Shown: positions 14,558-22,055 of the stretch, piece after piece
Layout: the number at the start of each line of letters is the position of its first letter
Numbering within the stretch: position 1 is the first letter of the stretch
Assembly (NCBI GenBank): GCA_015655195.1
Contig: JAATFM010000316.1
Coordinates: forward strand, 1 to 38,438
Direction: 5' to 3'
DNA length: 38,438 nt
Source: Terriglobales bacterium
GTDB lineage: Bacteria; Acidobacteriota; Terriglobia; Terriglobales; Acidobacteriaceae
Made by a program: the position numbers and the translations under genes
The notes under the pieces: model-generated
What the model was told of the DNA's origin: nothing
Databases searched by the model: none
The model's input: the letters and a program-made list of their open reading frames with translations, nothing else

Positions 14558-15898
14558 CTAAACCGTCTGAAACTGCGCGGCCCACCATGCGTCGAAGGCC
14601 GCGAGCGAACGCTCGCACTGAATGCGGTGGCGCTCTTTTTTGTCGCGTATCTTCTTGCGCATTTCCTCTTGGAGTGGTTCCAGCAGATCGAAGGTAATGT
14701 TGGCGGGCTGGAAGTCTTTCACATCGGCGTGGGTAATGTAATGCACCAGCGAGCCGAGTGCCGTGGAGCGCGGAATCGGCACAGGCTCCGCGCCCGCCGC
14801 AAGCCGCGCCGCGTAGAGCCCGGCGAGCATTCCCGTGGCAATCGATTCGGTATAGCCTTCGACACCGGAGATCTGCCCGGCGAACAGAATCGTGGGTTGT
14901 TTTTTGAGCCGGAGTGTCTCGTCCAGCAGCGCCGGCGCGCAAATGTAGGTATTGCGATGAATCTGTCCGTAGCGCAGGAAGCGAGCATTTTCGAGGCCCG
15001 GAATCAGGCGCAGCACGCGGGCCTGCTCGCCCCATTTGAGATGGTTCTGGAAGCCGACGAGGTTGTAGCTGTCGGCGCGGAGATTCTCCTTGCGAAGCTG
15101 CACCACGGCCCACGGCGTCTTGCCGGTGCGCGGATCGCGCAGGCCTACGGGCTTCATCGGCCCGAAGCGCAGCGTGTCGCGCCCGCGGCTTGCGAGAATT
15201 TCAATCGGCAAGCAGCTCTCGAAGTAGTCGAGCTTCTCCCACTCCTTTTCCTCGGCAGCCTCGGCGGCAATCAGCGCATCGAGAAAACGGTCGTACTCCT
15301 CGCGCGTCATCGGGCAGTTGATGTAGTCGGCCGTGCCTTTATCCCAACGCGCGGCAAAGTAGACGCGGTCCATGTCGATGGACTCGGCATCGACGATGGG
15401 CGAGATGGAGTCGTAAAAGGACAGGTGCTCGGAGCCTGTAATGCGGAGAATCTCGCGGCTCAGGGCGTCGGAGGTCAGAGGCCCGGTGGCGATGATCGTT
15501 AACTCGTCGCTATCGAGGCTCGTGACTTCCTCGCGAATCACGCGAATCTTAGGCTCGCGCTCGATTACCTCTGCGATGCGGCGCGAGAACTCGACGCGAT
15601 CGACGGCGAGGGCGTGGCCCGCCGGCACAGCGGTTTCATCTGCAAGTCGTAAAAGTGCGGAAGCGCCGCGGCGCATTTCCTGCTTCAAGAGCCACGGCGC
15701 GGTGTTGGGCGACTCGCTCTTGAGAGAGTTCGAGCAGACCAGTTCACCGAACTCCGCGGTCTGGTGCGCGGGCGTCAGGAGCGGCTTGCCGTCCACGATG
15801 CGGCGCATCTCGTACAAATCCACCTCGCAGCCGAGGCGAGCAGCCGTGAGCGCGGCCTCCGGCCCGGCAAGCCCGCCGCCGATAACACGAATCTTCAT
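14558..15898 (-). CDS. trmFO: folate-dependent tRNA (uracil-54-C5)-methyltransferase TrmFO
   Basis: A 446-residue flavoprotein that makes T54 (ribothymidine) in the T-loop of tRNAs, using methylene-tetrahydrofolate and FADH2. The N-terminal dinucleotide motif is IRVIGGGLAGPEAALTAARLG. The family motifs HQTAEFGELVCSNSLKSESPNTAPWLLKQEM (given here as the HQTAEFGELVCSNSLKS region, with C55) and GRDTLRFGPMKPVGL are present, as are NLVGFQNHLKWGEQ and the C-terminal FAGQISGVEGYTESIATGML. Length matches the GidA-small family. The ATG overlaps the stop of the upstream acetyltransferase by 4 bp, so the two are co-translated. The enzyme is cytosolic. Confidence 0.96.
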   Translation of the reverse strand: MKIRVIGGGLAGPEAALTAARLGCEVDLYEMRRIVDGKPLLTPAHQTAEFGELVCSNSLKSESPNTAPWLLKQEMRRGASALLRLADETAVPAGHALAVDRVEFSRRIAEVIEREPKIRVIREEVTSLDSDELTIIATGPLTSDALSREILRITGSEHLSFYDSISPIVDAESIDMDRVYFAARWDKGTADYINCPMTREEYDRFLDALIAAEAAEEKEWEKLDYFESCLPIEILASRGRDTLRFGPMKPVGLRDPRTGKTPWAVVQLRKENLRADSYNLVGFQNHLKWGEQARVLRLIPGLENARFLRYGQIHRNTYICAPALLDETLRLKKQPTILFAGQISGVEGYTESIATGMLAGLYAARLAAGAEPVPIPRSTALGSLVHYITHADVKDFQPANITFDLLEPLQEEMRKKIRDKKERHRIQCERSLAAFDAWWAAQFQTV

Positions 15899-16449
15899 TG
15901 CGGCAACTCCGAAACAATCGGACTGTCGGAAGCGGATTCCGCCTTTTCAGGCCCCGACGCGAGCCCCGTCGCGCCGGCCAGCCGTAGCAGTGCCTCGTCT
16001 GTGAGGCGCACGTTGAGCCACTCGGCGGGAAACTCGGCTCCCATGGCGCGATAGAAGTCGATGGCCGGCTCGTTCCAGTCGAGAACCTGCCACTTCATCC
16101 GCGCGCAGTTGCGTTCGACGGCGATGGCGGCGAGCCGTTCGAGCAGCACGCGGCCGATCCCTTTGCCGCGGAACTCGGGATCGACGAAAAGGTCTTCGAG
16201 ATAGATGCCGGGGCGGCCGAGCCAGGTGGAATAATCGAAGAAATAGAAGGCAAAGCCGGCGGGCGCGCCATCCCACTCGGCAATAAGGCACTCGAAGTAG
16301 GGCTGTGGGCCAAAGCCATCGCGCAGCAGCGTCTCTTCCGTGGCGACGACGGCGTCGGGCTCGCGCTCGTAAACCGCCAGGGCGCGGATGAAGCGCAAAA
16401 TCAGCCCTACATCCTCGCGTGCGGCGGGGCGAATAATAATTCCTGCCAT
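15895..16449 (-). CDS. GNAT-family N-acetyltransferase
   Basis: A 184-residue acetyltransferase. IIIRPAAREDVGLILRFIRALAVYEREPD is the usual N-terminal strand and helix pair. EDLFVDPEFRGKGIGRVLLERLAAIA holds the acetyl-CoA pyrophosphate loop RGKGIG (94-99). DWNEPAIDFYRAMGAEF is motif B. The sequence resembles the diamine/thialysine acetyltransferase group, but the substrate is not provable. The C-terminal 25 residues are an unconserved extension. A -10 box TAAAAT lies only 6 nt before the ATG, so the mRNA may start at the ATG. It forms a two-gene operon with trmFO. Confidence 0.9.
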   Translation of the reverse strand: MAGIIIRPAAREDVGLILRFIRALAVYEREPDAVVATEETLLRDGFGPQPYFECLIAEWDGAPAGFAFYFFDYSTWLGRPGIYLEDLFVDPEFRGKGIGRVLLERLAAIAVERNCARMKWQVLDWNEPAIDFYRAMGAEFPAEWLNVRLTDEALLRLAGATGLASGPEKAESASDSPIVSELPQ

Positions 16450-16455
16450 CCTTCT

Positions 16456-16461
16456 ATTTTA
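16456..16461 (-). promoter_or_regulatory. -10 box of the GNAT-trmFO operon
   Basis: TAAAAT on the minus strand ends 6 nt before the ATG at 16449. This places the transcription start at or next to the start codon, with no room for a Shine-Dalgarno sequence. No clear -35 box is seen. Confidence 0.45.
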
Positions 16462-16726
16462 TGGCGTGATTGGCGACACGGAAGCCGGAGCCGCGCCGGC
16501 CATAGAATCGCTTGTTTTGGCACGGCACTTTTATGGTCGGCGCCGCGACCCTTGTAGTCGGCGCGGCGATTGATTTACCTTTGGCTGTGCTGGCTACGCG
16601 GCCGGGCGGCTGAGCCTCCGTGCCAAGCTACGCTCCGGCGCTCCGGAATGCGCTGGCGCGAAGCTGAAAATTTGATTTTCGAGCAGACGGGATTTCCGCA
16701 CCCCGCAGCTCCCAAGGAGAACCACC

Positions 16727-17941
16727 ATGAAACGGACTATCACTCTCTGGCTCGGAGTTCTGGCGCTGGCCATCGCGCCGCTCGCCGCGCAGCAGCCCGC
16801 CCAGCCCACGGGCAGCGCCCAGCCTACGGGCAAGATTCACGGCAAGATCACCAACCCCGTCGGCACGCCACAGAGTTCCGGCACCGTAAGCCTCAGCACC
16901 GGCCCCGCGCAGGACAAGTACACCTTTACGGTGGACGCCAACGGCAACTACTCCGGCGAGGCCGCACCGGGCACCTATGTGGCGATCTTCCGCAATGCCG
17001 ACACGCCCAAGGACAAGGAAGTCGATCACATTGCCGAAGTGAAGATCGTGGCCGGGCAGGACATCCAGGAAGACTTCGACATGACGCGCGATGCGTACAT
17101 CAAGTCGCTGCCGCCCGACGTGCAGAAACAGCTCGAAGAGGTGAAGAAGAAGAACGCCGATGCGCTGAAGACAAACGTGGTCATCAAGCAGTTCAACGCC
17201 GACCTGGGCACGGTTTTGCAGGATATTAAAGACGCCGACGCTGCGACGGCAACGGCAGCGAAGGAGCTTGGCGCGGGCGCCACGCGGCAAGCCCTGGCAG
17301 ATAAGGTGGCTGAGATCAAAACGGCCAAGTATACCGACGCGGAAACGCTGATGACCAAGGACACGCAGTTGGCCGGCGAACGCACGGACATCTCAATTCT
17401 GTGGGCGCGGCTGGGCCAGGCCAAAGTGGGGCTGAAGAAATTCGACGAGGCGGAGCCGATTCTCAAGAAGACGCTCGAAATTGAAGCCGCATCAAAGAAG
17501 CCCAACCCCGAGGTGCAGGGTCTGGCGCATAGCGAGCTTGGCGAACTCTATGCCCGCTCCGGCAAGGTGCCCGAGGCCAACGCCGCATATGACGCAGCGG
17601 CCACGGCCAATCCCAAGTCCGCGCAACTCTACTATAAGAACCAGGCGATTATCTTCTTCCAGATGAACAACAGCACAGCGCAGGTGGCCGCCTCGGACAA
17701 GGCGATCACGGTGGACCCCACTAACCCACTGCTTTACTACATCAAGGCCGCGGGCCTGGTGGTGAACGCGACTGTGGACTCCAAGACAAACCGGATTGTG
17801 CTGCCTCCGGGCTGCGCCGAAGCCTACCAGAAGTACCTGGAGCTGGCTCCCGACGGCCAGTTCGCCGCCGACGCCAAGGGAGTGCTTGACTCGGCCGGAC
17901 AGAAGATCCAGAGCTCGTACAAGGCGGGCAAGAAGTCGTAA
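16727..17941 (+). CDS. exported TPR protein with carboxypeptidase-like regulatory domain
   Basis: A 404-residue exported protein. The signal peptide ends near AQQ (residues 1-22). Residues 35-115 form a carboxypeptidase-regulatory-like beta sandwich (GKIHGKITNPVGTPQSSGTV; YTFTVDANGNYSGEAAPGTY), a fold common in acidobacterial surface proteins. Residues 125-215 are Lys/Ala-rich and probably helical. Residues 215-390 hold about four TPR-like helix pairs (DISILWARLGQAKVGLKKFDEAEPIL; GLAHSELGELYARSGKVPEANAAYDAA; AQLYYKNQAIIFFQMN). AAGGAGAA lies about 7 nt before the ATG. A strong terminator follows. The function is probably scaffolding in the periplasm or outer envelope. No neighbour fixes it. 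Confidence 0.87.
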   Translation: MKRTITLWLGVLALAIAPLAAQQPAQPTGSAQPTGKIHGKITNPVGTPQSSGTVSLSTGPAQDKYTFTVDANGNYSGEAAPGTYVAIFRNADTPKDKEVDHIAEVKIVAGQDIQEDFDMTRDAYIKSLPPDVQKQLEEVKKKNADALKTNVVIKQFNADLGTVLQDIKDADAATATAAKELGAGATRQALADKVAEIKTAKYTDAETLMTKDTQLAGERTDISILWARLGQAKVGLKKFDEAEPILKKTLEIEAASKKPNPEVQGLAHSELGELYARSGKVPEANAAYDAAATANPKSAQLYYKNQAIIFFQMNNSTAQVAASDKAITVDPTNPLLYYIKAAGLVVNATVDSKTNRIVLPPGCAEAYQKYLELAPDGQFAADAKGVLDSAGQKIQSSYKAGKKS

Positions 17942-17970
17942 AAGCAGCTTTTAGCTGTTAGCAAATCGGT

Positions 17971-18004
17971 GGCGCTGCGGACTCTGTTCGCAGCGCCATT
18001 CTTA
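17971..18004 (+). terminator. intrinsic terminator after the exported TPR gene
   Basis: TGGCGCTGCG (17971-17980) pairs perfectly with CGCAGCGCCA (17990-17999) around a 9-nt loop, followed by TTCTT. It lies 30 nt beyond the stop codon. It is flanked by an AGCTTTTAGCTGTTAGC motif (17947-17963) and its inverted counterpart near 18058-18080. Confidence 0.8.
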
Positions 18005-18092
18005 TCGATTCTCATGGCCCTGTGCTAAGGAATAAAGGCCCATTCCCACACGAAGCGAAGCTAAAAGCTGACAGCTAAAACTAATAGCCGGG

Positions 18093-18125
18093 GTGCCCCA
18101 GGTCCCTGGTATTGGGACTTGGAAT
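18093..18125 (+). repeat. REP-like palindrome, type A (copy 3, partly decayed)
   Basis: GTGCCCCAGGTCCC is intact. The right arm GGGACTTGGAAT carries substitutions relative to GGGACCTGGGAT. It lies 15 nt before a type B copy, forming an A+B doublet that recurs at 25044-25150. Confidence 0.75.
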
Positions 18126-18139
18126 CCCACAAATGTTCC

Positions 18140-18186
18140 GTGCCCCATCCTTGCGCCTTTTTTCTGGCGCAAGAGTGGGATAGCAC
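18140..18186 (+). repeat. REP-like palindrome, type B (copy 2)
   Basis: GTGCCCCATCCTTGCGCC pairs with GGCGCAAGAGTGGGATAGCAC around a TTTTTTCT loop. It is preceded by GTTCC and followed by GAAC, as in the other forward copies, so the conserved unit may extend slightly beyond the stem. Confidence 0.85.
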
Positions 18187-18237
18187 GAACTTTTCCCGCC
18201 CACTGCTTTCTATTCCCTATCCCCTGCTCCCCGCTCT

Positions 18238-18243
18238 TACAAT
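18238..18243 (+). promoter_or_regulatory. -10 box of moeA, apparently leaderless
   Basis: TACAAT ends 7 nt before the moeA ATG at 18251, and no ribosome site is present. The predicted transcription start coincides with the start codon. Confidence 0.5.
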
Positions 18244-18250
18244 CTTTTCC

Positions 18251-19495
18251 ATGACCGCAACTCTGCCCAGCTACGAGGAAGCCGCGGCCATTGTGGCGCG
18301 GCGCGCGGCGGAGTTGGCCGGCATTGCGCCGACAACTGAGCAAATTCAGCTCGGCGAGGCCGCCGGGCGCGTTCTTGCCGCCCCCGTCCACGCCGACCGG
18401 GAAATGCCGCCCTTTCCACGCTCCACACGGGACGGCTATGCGGTGCGCGCCGAAGAAGCGAACAGCGGCATCGCGCTGCGGGTCTCGGGATCGATTCACG
18501 CCGGGGACGCGCCGCTTCCGGAGCCACTGGCGAGCGGCACGACGTGGGAGATTATGACCGGCGCAGCCGTGCCTGCCTGGGCCAACGCCGTGGCAATGCT
18601 CGAACACGTGGAAACTGGCAAAGAAGCAGACGCGGCGACGATTCGGCTCCTGCCGCCCCGCCATCTCGAACCGGGTGAGAATATCGTTCCGCTGGGCGCG
18701 GAGGCACACACGGGCGATGAGATTGTCTCCGCCGGCACGCGCATGACAGCCGCGCACCTTGCCGCCGCAGCAGCCTGCGGCTATGCGGAGTTGACCGTCT
18801 TCTGCAAGCCGCGCGTGGCGATTCTTACCACCGGCGACGAGCTGGTTGCAGTAAACGCGACTCCGGCTCCGGGGCAGATTCGCAACTCGAACTCGCCGAT
18901 GCTGGCCGCGCTGGTGGAGCAGGCCGGCGGCCAGCCGCTCGTCCTTGCGCGGCCGGTTGCCGATGATGAGGAAGAGTTGGATGCGGCGCTCGAAAAGGCC
19001 GGCCGAGCCGATATGATTCTGCTCTCCGGCGGCGTCTCGGCGGGCAGATTCGATCTCGTAGAGCCGGCGCTGACGCGGCGCGGTGCAAGCTTCCACTTTA
19101 CCGGCGCAAGAATCCAACCAGGCAAACCGGTGGTCTTTGGCGAGTTGGAAGGCAGCGTGCGCCCACGTCCGTTTTTCGGCCTGCCGGGAAACCCGATCTC
19201 TTCGGCGGCAACTTTTCTGCTCTTTGCCGTGCCGGTGCTGGCCGCGCTTGCAGGGAATACGGACTCGCCGCCGCGCTTCGCTCTGGCACGGCTCAAGCGG
19301 ACCGTAAAGGGCAATCCGAACCTGACGCGCTTTGTTCCGTCGGTCTGCGATGCGGCCTCCGTCGAAGTTGTGCCGGTCGGCTCGCAGGGCTCCGGCGACG
19401 TGGCGGCATTCGCCCACGCCAACTGTTTTCTTGTGGTCCCCGAAGGCACAGCGGAGATTCCAGCCGGCGAGATCGTAAAGATTCTTCCGTTTTGA
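18251..19495 (+). CDS. moeA: molybdopterin molybdenumtransferase MoeA
   Basis: A 414-residue enzyme that inserts molybdate into adenylylated molybdopterin, the last step of molybdenum cofactor synthesis. The N-terminal domain has PPFPRSTRDGYAV (D61) and EIMTGAAVPAWANAVAMLEHVE. The MogA-like domain spans about 180-320 (VAILTTGDELVAV; GQIRNSNSPMLAALV; ILLSGGVSAGRFDLVEPAL), followed by RIQPGKPVVFGEL and FFGLPGNPISSAATF. A C-terminal beta domain follows. The open frame extends to 18119 through the palindromic repeats, but homology begins at ATG 18251, next to a -10 box. moaC follows about 200 bp later on the same strand, so cofactor genes are loosely clustered here. Confidence 0.95.
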   Translation: MTATLPSYEEAAAIVARRAAELAGIAPTTEQIQLGEAAGRVLAAPVHADREMPPFPRSTRDGYAVRAEEANSGIALRVSGSIHAGDAPLPEPLASGTTWEIMTGAAVPAWANAVAMLEHVETGKEADAATIRLLPPRHLEPGENIVPLGAEAHTGDEIVSAGTRMTAAHLAAAAACGYAELTVFCKPRVAILTTGDELVAVNATPAPGQIRNSNSPMLAALVEQAGGQPLVLARPVADDEEELDAALEKAGRADMILLSGGVSAGRFDLVEPALTRRGASFHFTGARIQPGKPVVFGELEGSVRPRPFFGLPGNPISSAATFLLFAVPVLAALAGNTDSPPRFALARLKRTVKGNPNLTRFVPSVCDAASVEVVPVGSQGSGDVAAFAHANCFLVVPEGTAEIPAGEIVKILPF

Positions 19496-19568
19496 GACCA
19501 GAAGCGGCGAGGCTCCCTTGTGGCGCTGACGCAATGGCACTGACGCACAATGGCAGGCGGTTGGGTAG

Positions 19569-19588
19569 GCCGGGGATTTATCCCCGGC
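19569..19588. repeat. short palindrome GCCGGGGA-TTTA-TCCCCGGC
   Basis: A perfect 8-bp-arm palindrome between moeA and moaC, 23 nt before a second one (19611-19626). The pair looks like a dispersed palindromic unit rather than an operator, since it contains no promoter elements. Confidence 0.6.
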
Positions 19589-19610
19589 AATCAGAACAGC
19601 CAGAATGATT

Positions 19611-19641
19611 AGGGCCTTTAGGCCCTGAGGTATGCTTTTTT
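19611..19641 (+). terminator. possible terminator after moeA
   Basis: AGGGCCT-TT-AGGCCCT forms a 7-bp hairpin, and a run of six T (19636-19641) follows 9 nt later. The gap between stem and T-run is longer than ideal. It may instead be a second palindromic repeat. Confidence 0.4.
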
Positions 19642-19697
19642 GCTTTAAATTGCCGCTTTGTATATCAGTGCAATCATGGAAGCGACGAGGAAAGTAT

Positions 19698-20177
19698 ATG
19701 AGCGAATCCGAATCCGGCACTCTCTCGCACTTTGACGCAAGCGGCCAGGCCGCAATGGTGGACGTGAGCGCCAAGCGGCCCACGCGGCGGACGGCGACGG
19801 CTTCGGCCTTTGTCGAGCTGTCTGAGAAGGTACTGGCCGCGCTGCCCGCGAATCCCAAGGGCAATCCGCTCGAAGTGGCGCGCTTTGCCGGGATTCAAGC
19901 TGCCAAGCGCACCAGCGAGCTGATTCCCCTATGCCACCCACTGCCGCTGACGCACGTAGACGTGCAGGCGGAGATCGCCGAGGGCGGCGTGCGGATTACC
20001 GCAACGGCTGCGACGGTGGGCGTAACCGGCGTAGAAATGGAGGCGCTGACAGCGGCCTCCGTCGCCGCGCTCACCGTCTACGACATGACAAAGGCGCTCG
20101 ACAAAAGCATCGTCATTCGCAGCGTGCAGCTTGAGGAGAAGATGGGCGGGAAATCGGGGGATTGGCAACGGACGTAG
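19698..20177 (+). CDS. moaC: cyclic pyranopterin monophosphate synthase MoaC
   Basis: A 159-residue MoaC, the enzyme that with MoaA converts GTP to cyclic pyranopterin monophosphate in the first step of molybdenum cofactor synthesis. Visible motifs are [38 protein letters not shown] (H80) and [26 protein letters not shown], with the catalytic D129 and K132. The length is normal for the family, which forms a hexamer in the cytosol. ATG 19698 has GAGGAA about 6-7 nt upstream. The 22 further in-frame codons upstream are not conserved-looking. It is convergent with the di-heme cytochrome gene, with a shared hairpin terminator between them. Confidence 0.96.
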   Translation: MSESESGTLSHFDASGQAAMVDVSAKRPTRRTATASAFVELSEKVLAALPANPKGNPLEVARFAGIQAAKRTSELIPLCHPLPLTHVDVQAEIAEGGVRITATAATVGVTGVEMEALTAASVAALTVYDMTKALDKSIVIRSVQLEEKMGGKSGDWQRT

Positions 20178-20264
20178 CTTTCAGCCATCAGCTTTCAGCT
20201 TGATTATGCCGAAGCGGGTCATATCGCCGAACGCCTTGTCGGCTGATAGCTGAAAGCTGTTTTT
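20176..20264 (+). terminator. long hairpin terminator after moaC
   Basis: AGCTTTCAGCCATCAGC (20176-20192) pairs 16 of 17 with GCTGATAGCTGAAAGCT (20242-20258), followed by five T. The left arm begins in the moaC stop codon. The arms resemble the AGCTTTTAGCTGTTAGC units at 17947 and 18058, so the terminator may have been built from a dispersed repeat. Confidence 0.65.
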
Positions 20265-20766
20265 ACTGCTTTGTCGCTGGCGCCGTCGAATGATCGTGAT
20301 CGTGGTCTTCGACCTTGGGCTTGAAGGGCACGGGGCCGAGATGGCCCTGGTGGCAGGTGCCGCAGGTGACCGGATCGCCTGAGTTCTCAATCTTCGAGAT
20401 GTATTGCGTGTTGATCTCCTCGGTCATCAGGAACATCTTGCGCGCAGTGGCCTTCTCCGGCTTCGAGTCGTCGGCAAAGTTGAGCCGCGGCTTGCCGTTA
20501 GGACCAATGTTCTTGGGATCGGCGGCATGGCAGGCGGCGCAGTTGGTGCCGAGCTCGGCCTCCCACTTGTGCATGATGTCGTGGACCTGCTCGCCAGTAA
20601 GATTTTTGGGCAGCACTTGCAGGTTGGTGGGTGCCGGATGGTCGTGGTGCGCCGGGGCCGAGGTCTGAGTTGTAGCCGGCGCGGCGGGTTGCTGAGCAAT
20701 GGCGGCAACGGCAAAGACAGCCGCGAGCGTGGCAGCGGCTGGGAAGAGAATCTGTGAGTTTTTCAA
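20263..20766 (-). CDS. exported di-heme cytochrome c (reaction-centre cytochrome type)
   Basis: A 167-residue exported protein with two heme motifs, CAACH (around residue 76) and CGTCH (around residue 135). The latter lies in SGDPVTCGTCHQGHLGP. The pattern, with LPKNLTGEQVHDIMHKWEAELGTNCAACH and RKMFLMTEEIN between hemes, resembles the photosynthetic-reaction-centre cytochrome subunit family, which is widespread in non-phototrophic Acidobacteriota. There is a signal peptide (residues 1-25). His-rich segments occur at both ends (HHDHP; HDHDH) and could bind metal. The start codon is TTG 20766, with GAGGAA about 10-13 nt upstream, an uncommon choice. It is likely a periplasmic electron carrier. 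Confidence 0.87.
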   Translation of the reverse strand: MKNSQILFPAAATLAAVFAVAAIAQQPAAPATTQTSAPAHHDHPAPTNLQVLPKNLTGEQVHDIMHKWEAELGTNCAACHAADPKNIGPNGKPRLNFADDSKPEKATARKMFLMTEEINTQYISKIENSGDPVTCGTCHQGHLGPVPFKPKVEDHDHDHSTAPATKQ

Positions 20767-20814
20767 GACCGAAGGTTCCTCGGGAAAGCGGAGTTCAATT
20801 TCTCTGACGCAATT

Positions 20815-21573
20815 CTACGGGATGCGAATAAGTCTTCCGGTCAAATTTCGTCTGCCGGAGACACAGAAGTGGGCGGGGATGGCGAAGCGCAGAGGCCAGT
20901 CCACGGCCTGCTTGATACCGATGCGAGGCGTGACAAGCGCCTCGCGTGGTGTGAAGCCGTCGTCGAGGATTGTGAGCGGTGAGGTGGGGTCAGTGAAGTC
21001 GAGGCCGTTGTGCGCGGCGCGGGTGAGTCCGAGCGCCTGGCAGAGACGGCCCGGCCCTGAAACCAGTCCTGACGCAAGCTGGCGGAGGGATTTTTCGCTT
21101 GCCGGATTGGCAGAAGCCAGGCCGCGGTTGCGAGCCATTGTTTCAATGCCGGCAACAGGCTCCAGCGCCCGCAGCAGCACGCAGCCGGCGCGGCCCTCTG
21201 GCTCGCAGGAAACATTGAGGCAGAAATACCGGCCATAAATCGAGTAAACGTAGGCGTGGCCGGCAGCGCCGAAGAGAACCTCGTTGCGCGGAGTAGGGCC
21301 GCGATGCGCGTGGGCGGCCGGATCGGGCGGCTCGTTGTGCGGGCCGAAGTATGCTTCAGCCTCGACGATGCGGCCCGCGAGAATGGAGCCTCCTGTGCGG
21401 TGTACGAGGATTTTGCCGAGGAGGCGCGGGGCGACAAGATCGGGCGAATGCTCGTAGAAGCCGCGTGGAAGCGGAGTTGCGTTTTCCCATCCTTTTCGCA
21501 AGCCACGCGAGAAGGATGGGGCACCGAGGGCATTTTGCGCGGCCACGATTACGCTTTGTGCTCTTTCTTCCAT
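20815..21573 (-). CDS. 3-methyladenine DNA glycosylase (AAG/MPG type)
   Basis: A 252-residue AAG-family base-excision enzyme that removes alkylated purines. Core motifs are LPRGFYEHSPDLVAPRLLGKILV, GRIVEAEAYFGP with the likely catalytic E73 and Y75, AAHAHRGPTPRNEVLFGAAGHAYVYSIYGRYFCLNV (a stretch around residues 87-120), and GPGRLCQALGL. The core begins only near residue 33. Residues about 17-30 are encoded by a reverse type B palindrome (21485-21524), and no start codon lies between the repeat and the core. The ATG at 21573 is inside the 3' end of the peroxiredoxin gene (25-bp overlap) and has only AAGGA directly before it. The repeat thus appears to have been tolerated in the N-terminal leader of the protein. 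Confidence 0.9.
   Translation of the reverse strand: MEERAQSVIVAAQNALGAPSFSRGLRKGWENATPLPRGFYEHSPDLVAPRLLGKILVHRTGGSILAGRIVEAEAYFGPHNEPPDPAAHAHRGPTPRNEVLFGAAGHAYVYSIYGRYFCLNVSCEPEGRAGCVLLRALEPVAGIETMARNRGLASANPASEKSLRQLASGLVSGPGRLCQALGLTRAAHNGLDFTDPTSPLTILDDGFTPREALVTPRIGIKQAVDWPLRFAIPAHFCVSGRRNLTGRLIRIP
21485..21524 (-). repeat. REP-like palindrome, type B, inside the DNA glycosylase gene
   Basis: On the minus strand it reads GTGCCCCATCCTTCTCGC, a loop, GCGAAAAGGATGGGA. The outer ends match the family and the inner stem is degenerate. It lies within the translated 5' end of the glycosylase gene, whereas every other full copy is intergenic. Confidence 0.7.
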
Positions 21574-22025
21574 TCCTTGAGCAGCGCAAGCACCTCTTCG
21601 GCGTGTCCTTCCGGCTTCACGTCGCGGAAGATATGAATCAGCGTCTGGTCCGGCCCGATCAAGAATGTCGTCCGAGCCACCTTCCGCACCGGCTTGCCGT
21701 ACATCGTCGCGTCCTTCATCAAACCAAACCGATTGATGATTTTTTCGTCTGAATCCGCAAGGAGCGTGTAGGGCAGGTCGTACTTGGCCTTGAACTTCGC
21801 CTGCGCTTTCACCGTGTCGCGGCTGATGCCGAGAACGACGGCTCCAGCGCGCTGAAGCTTCTCGAATTGGTCGCGGAAGCCACAGGCCTCGATGGTGCAG
21901 CCCGGCGTATCGGCGCGAGGATAGAAGAAGAGAATGACAGGCGAGCCCGCGTAGTCCGACAGGCTTACGGTCTTGTCCTCGTCGGTCTGGAGCGCAAAGT
22001 CGGCAACTTTCTGGTTGAGTTCCAT
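21549..22025 (-). CDS. bcp: thioredoxin-dependent peroxiredoxin (BCP/PrxQ type)
   Basis: A 158-residue peroxiredoxin that reduces hydrogen and organic peroxides using thioredoxin. The peroxidatic cysteine C43 and the resolving C48 lie in TPGCTIEACGFRD, the atypical two-cysteine arrangement of BCP/PrxQ. The thioredoxin fold strands (SLSDYAGSPVILFFYPRADT; TTFLIGPDQTLIHIFRDV) are complete. ATG 22025 has GGAGGAAGG about 5-10 nt upstream. The open frame to 22085 overlaps the divergent neighbour's start region and is not used. It is the first gene of a two-gene unit with the DNA glycosylase, so peroxide and alkylation defence genes are co-transcribed. Confidence 0.95.
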   Translation of the reverse strand: MELNQKVADFALQTDEDKTVSLSDYAGSPVILFFYPRADTPGCTIEACGFRDQFEKLQRAGAVVLGISRDTVKAQAKFKAKYDLPYTLLADSDEKIINRFGLMKDATMYGKPVRKVARTTFLIGPDQTLIHIFRDVKPEGHAEEVLALLKEWKKEHKA

Positions 22026-22055
22026 GGAACCTTCCTCCGTTATGAGGCCCCCGCT

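Noticed and set aside
14180-15502. 440-codon plus-strand open frame opposite trmFO
   Set aside because: Shadow frame. TrmFO motifs are complete on the other strand, and the frame also crosses the type B palindrome.
16517-16533. Sigma-54-like promoter TTGGCACG-N4-TTTTA before the exported TPR gene
   Set aside because: The -24 half fits, but the essential GC of the -12 half is missing, and it lies almost 200 bp from the ATG.
18119-18250. N-terminal extension of MoeA by 44 codons
   Set aside because: The extra peptide is translated type B palindrome sequence. MoeA homology starts at ATG 18251.
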